Assembly: GCA_025965115.1 (NCBI GenBank)
Contig: JAOPXO010000060.1
Coordinates: 1-45,635, forward strand
Source: Aeromicrobium sp.
GTDB taxonomy: Bacteria; Actinomycetota; Actinomycetes; Propionibacteriales; Nocardioidaceae
Direction: 5' to 3'
Length of the DNA: 45,635 nt
Of the stretch, positions 25,712-34,207 are shown piece after piece. A program made the translations under genes and the position numbers. The notes beneath the pieces were generated by a model. The model was not told where the DNA came from, did not search any database, and saw only the letters and a program-made list of their open reading frames with translations. Position 1 is the stretch's first letter; each line of letters opens with the position of its first letter.

Positions 25712-27926
25712 TCCGGCGGCCCAGCGCTCGATGCGTCGCACGACCCGCGACACCTGGTTGGATCACGGGATCCTGGCAGTCGCCTTCGCCGTCCTCCTGG
25801 GAGGGTTCGACCATGTCATCAAGGGTGGCGACTGGTGGCTCACGACGGTTCTCATTGCCGTACTCGGGGGGCTCACCTGCGCGATCCTGCGCGCGGTCGG
25901 GGTGCGGTGGGTGGCGCCGATTGCGTTGGTCGTCGAGCTGGTCGCACTGGCCTGGATCTTCGTCCCATCAACGCTGATCGCCATCGTGCCGACGCCGTCG
26001 ACCCTTCAAGCCTTCGGAAGTCTGCTCAGGGTCGCGAACAACACCATTGTCGAGGAGCAGGCTCCGGTCGCCGCATCACAGCCTGTGGTGTTCCTGTTGG
26101 CGGGCGCATTCGGCCTGCTGGTGATCGTCGCCGACGAGTTGCTCGAACGCCCTCGGTCGGCTGCGACGATCGGGGCGTTGCTCCTCGCGGTCTTCCTCAC
26201 ACCGGCGATGATCGCCGGCCGGACTCCGTCGGTGTGGATGTTCATCGTCGTGGCGGCGCTGTGGCTGGTGATCCTGCGCAGCCGCACTCGCCAACGTGCG
26301 ACGGGCAACTGGCAGGCCCGCGTGCCGGTGCTGCTGGTGGCCGCGGCCGCGCTCGGGGTCACCATCGTGCTGCCCCCGGCGCTGCCGGACATCACGGCGG
26401 TTGCGGCGGCGTGGGGCAAGCCGCCACCGTCGGTGTTCGGCCGCGGTATCAACCCGATTCTCCAGCTGGGCCAGAACCTGCGCCGAAACAGTTCGACAGT
26501 TGCCCTGACCTACACCACGACCAGCCCGACACCCCCCTACCTCAAGGTCGCAACGCTGCGCGACTTCACCGGCAAGACCTGGAAGCCGAGCGGCACCAGT
26601 GGCAAGGACCGGTTCGAGGGGCAGGTCGGACTGCACCAGGACATCAAGGCACACGAGGACACCACGAAGATCACGATCAAGAACCTTCGGAGCGTCCTGC
26701 TGCCCGTGCCCTATCCGGCCGAGGATGTGACCGGTCTCGATGGCACCTGGCTGTTCCAGCGCATGGGCCAGACGATCAAGGCTCAGAACACCGATACACA
26801 CGGCCAGACGTACGCCGTCAAGAGCCTCACGATCCAGCCCACCGCCGACCAGATGCGCCAACTTGTGACCGTGGTCGGCCCGACGCTGAAGCCGTTCGTG
26901 GCGCTGCCTCCCAACATGCCGGCGATCATCGGTGACACCGCGCGGCAGGTGACGTCCAATGCGAGCACCGACTATGACAAGGCGCTGGCTCTGCAGAAGT
27001 ATCTCCGCGACGGCAGCTTCACCTATTCGACGACTGCGCCGGTCGCGCACGGTTACGACGGCAACGGCGTCGGTGTCATTGCGGAGTTCCTGAAGCGCAA
27101 GCAGGGTTACTGCGTTCACTTCTCGTCGGCGATGGCTGTCATGGCGCGCACCCTCGGCATACCGTCGCGAGTCGCGGTCGGCTACGCGCCGGGCAAGGTC
27201 ACCGGCTCGGCCGGCGGCAAGAACGTCTACCAGAACACGTCTGATGACTTGCACGCCTGGACGGAGCTCTATTTCGAAGGGGCCGGCTGGATCGGCTTCG
27301 AGCCCACGCCCGGGGTCGGATCTCCGACCGCATTTGCCGAAGCGGCGGGCACTCCGGTGCCAGATGACGTCAACAACGGGAACTCGCTCAACAAGCCCGG
27401 AGAGGCAGCCCAACCCACGCCAACAGGCAACCAGGGTTCGGCCACGACTCCCACGACCCAGACGGCATCACGGACGGCGGCGGCCACGGCGGGTGGACTG
27501 GTCCTCCTGCTCTTGATTCCGTGGCTGCTCCGCCTGGCACGCCGGCGCTGGCGGCTTCGAGACGGCGCGGCATCTCCAGACCGACTGTGGCTCGAGCTCG
27601 AGGACGCGGCCCACGACTTTGGCGTCAGCAGGGACGGGGCCGAGACTCCCCGAGGGTTCGCTGCGCGGCTGCTTGATCGGCCGGGGATTGACGCCACTGC
27701 GCTCGAGAGCCTCCTGCACATCGTGGAAGTCACTCGCTTCGCCCGCCGAGGCGCGGCCGGCGAGCCCAGGCCGTCAGGGATCGGCGATCTTCGGGCCGTT
27801 CTCGCCTCTTTGCGGGTCGGCGCGACGCGGGTTGAGCGTCTCCGCGCTGTAGTGCTGCCACGGTCGCTGGCTCCACGATCGTCGGTGACGAGGGCCATGA
27901 GGGCTCGCCCGGTCACCTCCCACTGA
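25698..27926 (+). CDS. TgpA-like membrane transglutaminase/protease
   Basis: A 742-residue membrane protein. About six helices lie in the first 230 residues (DUF3488-type domain), then an extracytoplasmic transglutaminase-like core: the Cys in RKQGYCVHFSSAMAVMART, the His in DDLHAWTELYFEGAGWIGFEPTPG (core DLHAWTELYFEG) and the following Asp-equivalent region are present. A Pro/Thr/Gln linker, one membrane helix (GGLVLLLLIPWLLRLA, about 595-612) and a cytosolic DUF4129-like tail complete it. The ATG at 25698 has GGGAGC as ribosome binding site. The cysteine protease-like fold could crosslink or cut surface proteins. The last about 35 residues are unusually Arg/Ser-rich. Confidence 0.9.
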   Translation: MLRADPAAQRSMRRTTRDTWLDHGILAVAFAVLLGGFDHVIKGGDWWLTTVLIAVLGGLTCAILRAVGVRWVAPIALVVELVALAWIFVPSTLIAIVPTPSTLQAFGSLLRVANNTIVEEQAPVAASQPVVFLLAGAFGLLVIVADELLERPRSAATIGALLLAVFLTPAMIAGRTPSVWMFIVVAALWLVILRSRTRQRATGNWQARVPVLLVAAAALGVTIVLPPALPDITAVAAAWGKPPPSVFGRGINPILQLGQNLRRNSSTVALTYTTTSPTPPYLKVATLRDFTGKTWKPSGTSGKDRFEGQVGLHQDIKAHEDTTKITIKNLRSVLLPVPYPAEDVTGLDGTWLFQRMGQTIKAQNTDTHGQTYAVKSLTIQPTADQMRQLVTVVGPTLKPFVALPPNMPAIIGDTARQVTSNASTDYDKALALQKYLRDGSFTYSTTAPVAHGYDGNGVGVIAEFLKRKQGYCVHFSSAMAVMARTLGIPSRVAVGYAPGKVTGSAGGKNVYQNTSDDLHAWTELYFEGAGWIGFEPTPGVGSPTAFAEAAGTPVPDDVNNGNSLNKPGEAAQPTPTGNQGSATTPTTQTASRTAAATAGGLVLLLLIPWLLRLARRRWRLRDGAASPDRLWLELEDAAHDFGVSRDGAETPRGFAARLLDRPGIDATALESLLHIVEVTRFARRGAAGEPRPSGIGDLRAVLASLRVGATRVERLRAVVLPRSLAPRSSVTRAMRARPVTSH

Positions 27927-27994
27927 GGGGAATTGGCCCGGAGCAGCGGGTATTTCGGCCGATCTGAAGGCTTCCGGGAATGCCGATATGCCGC

Positions 27995-28000
27995 TAGAGT
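27995..28000 (+). promoter_or_regulatory. Possible -10 element of the second FN3-EEP gene
   Basis: TAGAGT with a TTCCGG hexamer 17 bases upstream. It would give a leader of about 42 bases ending in AGGGG, a usable ribosome binding site before the GTG at 28049. Confidence 0.35.
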
Positions 28001-28048
28001 CTGTTCACCACTCTCGTCACACCCGTCCCATCTTCCCCAGGGGTCACT

Positions 28049-29632
28049 GTGAGCTCGCTGCTTCGTCGTCCCATCGCTGTGCTCGCGGTGATCGCGTTCT
28101 CTGCTGGTGCACCGCTGCTTTCTGCCCAGTCCGCAAGTGCCGCGACGACCCCCGTGCCGACTGGGCTCGCCCAGACGGCAGCAGCACCGACGAGTGTGAC
28201 GATGAGCTGGGCGGCCGTTGCGAAGGCGCCGAAATACCGGCTCCAGGTGTCGACCACGTCGTCCATGGCCGGTGCGACCTACCACCGCTACTCCGGGACG
28301 ACCGGCGCGGTGAGCGGCTTGCACGCGGGCACGACCTACTACGTCAAGATTCGGGTCATCACCTCGACCGGGGGCAATCTGAGTGCGTACTCGACCGCCG
28401 TCAAGGCGTCCACCTCCCTCGCGACACCGACCGGACTGACGGTGACGTCGGCTTCAGGAGGTGCTGCTTCCCTTGCGTGGGCGGCCGTGACCGGAGCTCC
28501 CGCCTACCGCATCCAGCTGGCGAAGACGCCGACGATGTCCGGCGCGACCTATCACCGGTTCCAGGACACCGAAGGGTCTGTCGCGGGGCTCGACGCCGAC
28601 ACGACCTACTACGCGAAGGTCAGGGTCATCACGGCCAGTGGCGTCAACCTCAGCGACTACTCGCCGGCGGTCAAGATCAGCACCCCGGCGAAACCGACTC
28701 CGCTCACGATTGCCTCGTGGAACGTACGCTGCGCCAACTGCTACGCCGGGACCAACACCGAGCTTCCGTGGACGGGACGTCGTGACGCGGTCGTGCAGAA
28801 CATCAAGAGCCACCAACCCGATGTGATCGGCATCCAGGAGGCATCGCAGGGATGGCTCAAGCAGGGCGGCAAGAAGGTCGAGCTGTCGCAGTTCGAGGAC
28901 CTGCGCAACCGGCTCCGCGCGGCTGGCACGTCATACGACGTGACCGATCTGGACAGGAACAACTGCGTGAAGTCCACGACGCCGTCCAGCTGCAAGTACA
29001 AGGATCAGGGTGCCTCGCAGGGCACGAGGGTCTTCTTCAATGCGGCAACCGTTGAGAAGGTGTCGTCGGGCTCGAAGATGCTGCCCCGATGCAGTGGGTG
29101 CAATGAGCGCTATGTCGCGTGGGGGATCTTCATCCAGAAGTCGACCGGTCAGAAATTCTTCTTCGCCGACGCCCACCTCGAGCCAGGCGGTGACAAGTAC
29201 ACCGTCCGCAAGTCCCAGGGTCTCGCGATGATGGCCGAGGTGCTGGCCAGGAACGTCGATGATTTGCCGGCATTCGTGGTCGGTGACTTCAACTCGACAC
29301 GCTACTTCTCGCCGACCAACGCCCCGTATGACGCGGTCGTGTCCCACGGGTTCGTCGATCCTCTGGGGCAGATCTACAAGTCTCCGAAGGTCTCGTCACT
29401 GGCGACTGCCGAGACACGGATACGCGCCAACTACGACTCGTTCAACAACTTCGATCGGACCGTGTCCAAGAACGCACCCGACCAGAACGGCAGCGATATC
29501 GACTACGTCTTCACGACGCCGATGCGGACGCTCTCGTGGGAGACGGTCCTGAACCTCGACGCCAACGACAAGCAGGCCGGGATCATCCCGTCTGACCACA
29601 ACATGCTGTTGGTCAAGGTTCAGTTGCCCTAG
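28049..29632 (+). CDS. Secreted FN3-FN3-endonuclease/exonuclease/phosphatase protein
   Basis: A 527-residue exported protein. Signal peptide about 1-32 (core PIAVLAVIAFSAGAPLL, ending ASA-A). Two FN3 domains (about 35-123 and 126-214) are clearly duplicated: GATYHRYSGTTGAVSGL in the first matches GATYHRFQDTEGSVAGL in the second. The EEP domain (about 218-527) has ASWNVRC, IGIQEASQGW, FADAHLEPGGD, VGDFNSTRYF and IPSDHNMLLV. Four closely spaced cysteines (VRCANC, LPRCSGC) may form disulfides. The ending IPSDHNMLLVKVQLP parallels IPSDHNMVSSIIALP of the first FN3-EEP protein, so the two are paralogues. The GTG start follows AGGGG at good distance. Convergent with the glycosyltransferase gene 13 bases away. 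Confidence 0.9.
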   Translation: MSSLLRRPIAVLAVIAFSAGAPLLSAQSASAATTPVPTGLAQTAAAPTSVTMSWAAVAKAPKYRLQVSTTSSMAGATYHRYSGTTGAVSGLHAGTTYYVKIRVITSTGGNLSAYSTAVKASTSLATPTGLTVTSASGGAASLAWAAVTGAPAYRIQLAKTPTMSGATYHRFQDTEGSVAGLDADTTYYAKVRVITASGVNLSDYSPAVKISTPAKPTPLTIASWNVRCANCYAGTNTELPWTGRRDAVVQNIKSHQPDVIGIQEASQGWLKQGGKKVELSQFEDLRNRLRAAGTSYDVTDLDRNNCVKSTTPSSCKYKDQGASQGTRVFFNAATVEKVSSGSKMLPRCSGCNERYVAWGIFIQKSTGQKFFFADAHLEPGGDKYTVRKSQGLAMMAEVLARNVDDLPAFVVGDFNSTRYFSPTNAPYDAVVSHGFVDPLGQIYKSPKVSSLATAETRIRANYDSFNNFDRTVSKNAPDQNGSDIDYVFTTPMRTLSWETVLNLDANDKQAGIIPSDHNMLLVKVQLP

Positions 29633-29645
29633 GAAGGCGCCGAGC

Positions 29646-31847
29646 TCACACGTCGCGGTGAAGCCTCACATATCCCCGCGCGGTGAGCTCCACGGTGAGG
29701 CCATCGGCAGGATTCGGCGGATTTCTGGGTCCCCGCCACGCGATGTCTCGCCAGCGGCCGTCGATCCTCGCGCGCAGCTTCCAGCGGCCGGCGTTTCCGA
29801 ACCGGAGGTCGAACGAACCGGGGCCGATCGCACGTGCCGCAATGCTGGTCGTCCCGCCCATGCCGGTCGCCTCCACGGCCTCGACGGGTGAGTCGGACGT
29901 CAGCGCAATCACGTCGATCGCTACACCGCCGTCGGCATCGAGCCGGATGTCGGCGGCGACGTGGGGGGTTGCCGTCACGAGACGAAGCCCGCCGCGCCGG
30001 TCGATCACCATGACGGGTCGCTGTGACGCCGCGGGGGGGAGATCCAACCACGGCCGATCGGATGCCCAGCTGACCACCGTGTCGCTGACCTCGACTGGTC
30101 CGAGTCGGGCATTCATCAGTACGACGTGGTGCGCGGGTTCAGCCAGCATCGCCACATCGACGTCGACTTCGACGGTGGTGGTCGGCGCTGACGTCGCCGG
30201 GCTGTCTGCGCGCGTGACGACACGAGTCGGCACGTCAGTACGAGAGCCCGAGGGAACATGCAGCACCTGGGCCTCGATCGTCGGTCGGCCAGCCAGCTCC
30301 CCAGCACCCTCCACGTTGCAGGCGATCGTGGCGGTCGCTGTCGACCCGGCCCAGGTGAGATCGAGCAGCGTTGCCTCGAGTCGACAGTCCTGCAGTCGAT
30401 ACAGCGCAGCCACCCGCTCACGATCGGCCAACTCTGCGGGATCGATGTCGAGCGGGCTCGCTCCACGCTGACCGGCGCTGACCTCGGCCGACTCCAGGAC
30501 TGCGATCCATCGCGGCAGCACCACCGGGGGAGAGAACGCCCGAGCGCGGCGGCGTGCGGCCCGACGCAGGCCATGAAGCCGTCGACGTGGAGCCGTGGCA
30601 ACCTCAACGATCCTGTCGGCCATGGCGTCGACGTCACCGGCCGGCACGAGGAAGCCGTCGACACCGTCCTGGATGATGTCGGCGGGGCCGTAGGCGATGT
30701 CATACGAGATCGGCAGGGATCCGGCGGCCATGGCCTCGACAAGCACCAGCCCAAAGCCCTCTCTGGTGCTGGTGAGGAGTGAGAACGAGGAGGCAGCAAA
30801 TGCCGACGCAGGATCCGACGTGTAGCCCTCCACCGTCACGGGTGCGCCGGTCTCGCGGATGACCGCTTCGAGTGCCTCGAGCCCCGCACCACGCCCGAAC
30901 ACGTGCAGGTCGATACCCGGGTTCGACTCGGCGGCCCGGGCGATCGCACGCACCGCGTGGTCGACTCGCTTGCGCCCATCGATGTTGGCCATGACGATTC
31001 CGGCTCCCGCGCTGCGTGACGTGCGATGACCCGAATTCGTCGTCTCGATCGCGTGCGGCACGACATGGACGTTGGATTGCGGACCACGTAGCAGCTGGAG
31101 GTGGTCGCGCTGCGTCTCGGTGAGGTAGACGACGGCATCGAAGGCCGGCAGGTGGTGGTGCGCGTACGCCCGCCAGCGTTCGAGCCGACCGTACGGCGCG
31201 TCCCTCCCGGCAGCAATATGGCCGTTGTGCACGACATAGGTCGTGGGCACTCCGGGCAATGGTGCGACGACGAGACAGTCGGCCACGTAGCCGCTGTCGA
31301 CGATGAGATGGGAGCCGGGTTCGAGCGTCCGGCGGAGCCACCACTGCCACCACGACCACGTGCCGTGCCAGCCGCCGAGGAACCTTCCGTCTCCGGACCA
31401 GATCTCGGTGCGCGTGACCTGGTCGCCATCGGGTGTCAGGGCCTGTCGTGTGCCCACTCGAAGCCACTGCTGGCGCGCCAACACGGAGCCGTCCTCCCGA
31501 CACACCTCGTGTACGCCATCGGTGTCGGACGTGAGGACGGGGGCGGACACCGACGGGTCGTACGGCGCTGTCGTCAGGTCGGCGTCCGACGTCGCGAGGA
31601 GGTCCTCCCACAGATTTTCAATCGTCACACCGGGCACCAGAAGCCCGCGCCCGGTCAGATCAGCGCGTATAGCGTCGAGGTCGGGCTGGTGCGCAAGTGT
31701 CAGGACGCGCACGTTCCGTCCGAAGTGGGTCGCCAGCTGGCACGACCGCTGGAGCATTGACTTGGTGAGGCCTCCAAAGGTGTGCGGGATCTCCCAGGTG
31801 AGGGCACACAGGTCCCCGTCGGGGAGTGCGTTGGTCGAGCGTGCCAT
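29646..31847 (-). CDS. GT4 glycosyltransferase, teichoic-acid glucosyltransferase-like, with C-terminal beta extension
   Basis: A 733-residue protein. The first about 470 residues form a GT-B glycosyltransferase related to poly(glycerol-phosphate) alpha-glucosyltransferases: LTWEIPHTFGGLTKSML at the N-terminus, TYVVHNGHIA, MANIDGRKRVDHAVRAIA (sugar-nucleotide phosphate contact), and TREGFGLVLVEAMAAGSLPISYD (EX7E motif). The remaining about 260 residues are beta-rich with VPTRVV and VEVDVDVAML and no motif I recognise; the paralogue at 31856 lacks them. No signal peptide, so it probably acts at the cytosolic face. ATG at 31847 is 8 bases after the paralogue's stop, so the two are co-transcribed. 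Teichoic-acid or related surface-glycan decoration is inferred from family only. Confidence 0.82.
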   Translation of the reverse strand: MARSTNALPDGDLCALTWEIPHTFGGLTKSMLQRSCQLATHFGRNVRVLTLAHQPDLDAIRADLTGRGLLVPGVTIENLWEDLLATSDADLTTAPYDPSVSAPVLTSDTDGVHEVCREDGSVLARQQWLRVGTRQALTPDGDQVTRTEIWSGDGRFLGGWHGTWSWWQWWLRRTLEPGSHLIVDSGYVADCLVVAPLPGVPTTYVVHNGHIAAGRDAPYGRLERWRAYAHHHLPAFDAVVYLTETQRDHLQLLRGPQSNVHVVPHAIETTNSGHRTSRSAGAGIVMANIDGRKRVDHAVRAIARAAESNPGIDLHVFGRGAGLEALEAVIRETGAPVTVEGYTSDPASAFAASSFSLLTSTREGFGLVLVEAMAAGSLPISYDIAYGPADIIQDGVDGFLVPAGDVDAMADRIVEVATAPRRRLHGLRRAARRRARAFSPPVVLPRWIAVLESAEVSAGQRGASPLDIDPAELADRERVAALYRLQDCRLEATLLDLTWAGSTATATIACNVEGAGELAGRPTIEAQVLHVPSGSRTDVPTRVVTRADSPATSAPTTTVEVDVDVAMLAEPAHHVVLMNARLGPVEVSDTVVSWASDRPWLDLPPAASQRPVMVIDRRGGLRLVTATPHVAADIRLDADGGVAIDVIALTSDSPVEAVEATGMGGTTSIAARAIGPGSFDLRFGNAGRWKLRARIDGRWRDIAWRGPRNPPNPADGLTVELTARGYVRLHRDV

Positions 31848-31855
31848 CGGGTCGA

Positions 31856-33295
31856 TCAGGCCCCGGCACGTTTCGCGGCGAGGGCAGCCTGCATGGCCTC
31901 GGCCCAGCGGGCGGTGACGTGCTCGTCATTGAATTCGAGTGCTCGGCGGTGTGCGGCCTCGCGCATCGGTGCCAGCTGGGCCGGCTTGGTGCGAGTGATG
32001 CGTCGGATCGCCGCCGCGAGTGCTTCGATGTCGTCGGCCGGCACGAGATATCCGTCGACTCCGTGGGTGATGATCTCCGCCGGGCCGTACGGCATGTCAT
32101 AGCTGATCGGGATGCACCCGTGCCCCATGCTCTCGACGAGTACGAGGCCGAAGGCCTCGTTGCTGCTGGTGAGCAGCGAGAACGAGGCGGTGTCGAACTC
32201 GCGCGCGGCATCATCGGAGTAGCCGCGAAGATCGACGTTCGCCCGGTGTCGCACGATGAGCTTGCGGAGCGGTTTGTCCTGCGCGCCCTGACCGAACACG
32301 TCGAGGTGGGGCCGGCGAAGACCAACCCTCCCGGCCCGGGAGATGCCCTTCACGGCGTGGCCGATCTGCTTGCGCTTGGACAGGCTGGTGAGCATGACCC
32401 CCTTGAGACTGGACCGCTTCAGCTCAGGTGATGTCGTCGGCACGTGGCGACCGTGCGGGATGACGTGCCGGTTTTTGCCCGGGCCCAGCAGGACATCCAC
32501 TTCGTCGAGTTGTTGACGGGTCAGGAAGACCACGCCGTCCCAGTCGTCGAGCCGCTCGAATGCACGTCGACGACTCTCGACGAGCTCGCCGTGTGGTCGG
32601 CCGGTGCCCGGGGCCAGATGCGACCCGTGAACGACGTGGATGACGACGGCGTCGTCGCGACGGTACTCGACCATGTGGTTGGCGCTGGTCTTGGAATCGG
32701 AGATGAACCATGCAACGGGATCGCGTGGCAGTGAGTCGAGCCACGACCAGTAGAGCTCCCAGATCTTCTGCCACGTGCCGATCGGCTGACCAGCTGAGTC
32801 GCACAGCGTGAAAGCGCGCGACTTCGGTCCGGGAACCTTGCGCCGGTCTGATGCGAACATCGTGCCGTCGGCCCTGAAGTAGTCGATCTGGACGACATTG
32901 CCGTCGGGATCGTGCAGCGTGTGGCGCAGCGGATCGGTGTGGTCGCCCTGGTCGCCGAGCGGGATGAACAGGGTGTCGTCAGGGGTGACGAACTGGCTCG
33001 CACCGGAGACGTTGCGGAGCTTGGCGTCGTCCCAGCCACGTAGGTCCTCCCAGACGTTCATCAGGTGCATGCCGTCGATCATCGCGCCGCGCTCACGCAA
33101 CCTGGTGCGGACGATGTCGTAGTCGGGGCGGTATTCATAGGTGAGGATCGTGACCTCGACTCCGGCAAGTTCGACGAAGGCTCGGCATCGGTGCAGCATC
33201 GAGTTGGTCATGCCGGCGTACAGGTCGGGGATGCCCCACATGACGGCATAGTGGCTGCCCTCAGGCAGTGGCACGGTGATCGTGTTCGAGGTCAC
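31856..33295 (-). CDS. GT4 glycosyltransferase, teichoic-acid glucosyltransferase-like
   Basis: A 479-residue paralogue of the downstream gene. Shared features: VMWGIPDLYAGMTNSML near the start, MNVWEDLRG, VIHVVHGSHLAPG, MLTSLSKRKQIGHAVKGI and SNEAFGLVLVESMGHGCIPISYDMPYGPAEII (EX7E core EAFGLVLVE). The middle section carries IDYFRADGTMFASDRRK, typical of the long N-terminal domain of TarM/TagE-type enzymes. It lacks the beta-rich C-terminal extension of its neighbour. The GTG at 33295 is preceded by TAGGAT at 6 bases, so it may be leaderless as well as part of a CopC-like-GT-GT operon. Acceptor and sugar donor unknown. Confidence 0.83.
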   Translation of the reverse strand: MTSNTITVPLPEGSHYAVMWGIPDLYAGMTNSMLHRCRAFVELAGVEVTILTYEYRPDYDIVRTRLRERGAMIDGMHLMNVWEDLRGWDDAKLRNVSGASQFVTPDDTLFIPLGDQGDHTDPLRHTLHDPDGNVVQIDYFRADGTMFASDRRKVPGPKSRAFTLCDSAGQPIGTWQKIWELYWSWLDSLPRDPVAWFISDSKTSANHMVEYRRDDAVVIHVVHGSHLAPGTGRPHGELVESRRRAFERLDDWDGVVFLTRQQLDEVDVLLGPGKNRHVIPHGRHVPTTSPELKRSSLKGVMLTSLSKRKQIGHAVKGISRAGRVGLRRPHLDVFGQGAQDKPLRKLIVRHRANVDLRGYSDDAAREFDTASFSLLTSSNEAFGLVLVESMGHGCIPISYDMPYGPAEIITHGVDGYLVPADDIEALAAAIRRITRTKPAQLAPMREAAHRRALEFNDEHVTARWAEAMQAALAAKRAGA

Positions 33296-33301
33296 GCGGA
33301 C

Positions 33302-33307
33302 ATCCTA
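33302..33307 (-). promoter_or_regulatory. Putative -10 element of the first glycosyltransferase (leaderless)
   Basis: On the reverse strand TAGGAT ends 6 bases before the GTG at 33295. It supports that GTG as start and gives the glycosyltransferase pair its own promoter. Confidence 0.42.
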
Positions 33308-33330
33308 GGGATGCCAGGAGCTGTTGTGTG

Positions 33331-34062
33331 TCAGGTCTCGTCGGGGGGCGGCGAAACGCCCGACTCGGCGTGCTTGCTCGGTGCGGTTTCGGCGCGTCGG
33401 CGGCTGGCCACATAGGCCGCACCACCACCACCGACAAGGGCCAGTGCGATGACGACGAACCACAGCCAGGCATGCCCCCCGGAGTCCGTCTCATCCGACG
33501 TCTTGGTCGGGTCAGCACTCGTCTGGTTCGTGTCCGAGGTGGTTGGCGTCGCGCTGGGGGTGCCCTTTCCGCTGGCAGCCGCTTCGAATGCCGCCTCGCG
33601 CTTGGCATCGTCTGGCAGACGGGTCTCCTTGGGGATGTTCTTGTAGCCGGACCAGGTGGAGATCTTCCACGTTGGGGTGCCGGAGCCATACGCGAACTGG
33701 AAGACCCCGCCCTCGGGGCCTGTGGTCGGACCGCCGTCGATGCGATAGGTGACGGTGTAGACACCCTTGGCGAGGCCCGTCTTGAGGTCGACGGCAATAT
33801 TGGTCGACAGCAGTGTTGTCGAGCCCTCGCTGACCACACGTCCGGATCCATCCTTGACCGTGACCACGGCCGGACCGGTGACGGCGGTACGCATCGCCAG
33901 CGTCACCGAAGACGGTTCCGCAGAGATCTGCGATCCAACCGCTGGCACGGTGGCGATCGGAGGGTTGCTGCCCCCTGTAGCCGCCGATCCGGCACTTGCC
34001 CCGGCACCGATCACGGTCGAGGCAAGCGCGACAACGAGGAGGCTGCGCACCGAGAAGAGCAT
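33331..34062 (-). CDS. CopC-like exported membrane-anchored protein, copper ligands not evident
   Basis: A 243-residue protein: signal peptide about 1-29 (LLVVALASTVIGAGASAG), a CopC-like beta-sandwich (about 30-130: VPAVGSQISAEPSSVTLAM, VTVKDGSGRVVS, LAKGVYTVTYRIDGGPTTG), a Ser/Thr/Asp-rich linker, and a C-terminal membrane helix (WLWFVVIALALVGGGGAAYVA) with a basic stop-transfer tail. Classical CopC binds Cu(II) through a mature N-terminal His and a His in the DGH turn; here the mature N-terminus has no His and the turn reads DGGPTTG. So the fold is likely kept for another purpose. The ATG at 34062 has a -10-like TACACT 6 bases upstream; the ORF-track extension to 34416 is rejected. GT genes follow after 35 bases. 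Confidence 0.8.
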   Translation of the reverse strand: MLFSVRSLLVVALASTVIGAGASAGSAATGGSNPPIATVPAVGSQISAEPSSVTLAMRTAVTGPAVVTVKDGSGRVVSEGSTTLLSTNIAVDLKTGLAKGVYTVTYRIDGGPTTGPEGGVFQFAYGSGTPTWKISTWSGYKNIPKETRLPDDAKREAAFEAAASGKGTPSATPTTSDTNQTSADPTKTSDETDSGGHAWLWFVVIALALVGGGGAAYVASRRRAETAPSKHAESGVSPPPDET

Positions 34063-34068
34063 TGTTCG

Positions 34069-34074
34069 AGTGTA
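34069..34074 (-). promoter_or_regulatory. Putative -10 element of the CopC-like gene (leaderless)
   Basis: On the reverse strand TACACT ends 6 bases before the ATG at 34062. Confidence 0.45.
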
Positions 34075-34136
34075 GGTGCGGTTCCCTGTCGTACGTCGAG
34101 GCTCTCTGCGACAACCTGTTCGAAGTCCCAAATCTT

Positions 34137-34167
34137 TTGAAATCTTGGTATCGTGATGGCTCAGAAT
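34137..34167 (+). promoter_or_regulatory. Possible promoter of the PLD-like/FN3 operon
   Basis: TTGAAA (five of six bases of a -35 consensus) is followed 18-19 bases later by TCAGAAT. The stretch is locally AT-rich, unlike its surroundings, and carries two direct copies of AAATCTT spaced ten bases apart. Leader of about 35 bases; no clear ribosome binding site. Confidence 0.35.
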
Positions 34168-34207
34168 CACCTGCGACGTCCCGGAGCTCTCCCATCGTCG
34201 CCGAACC

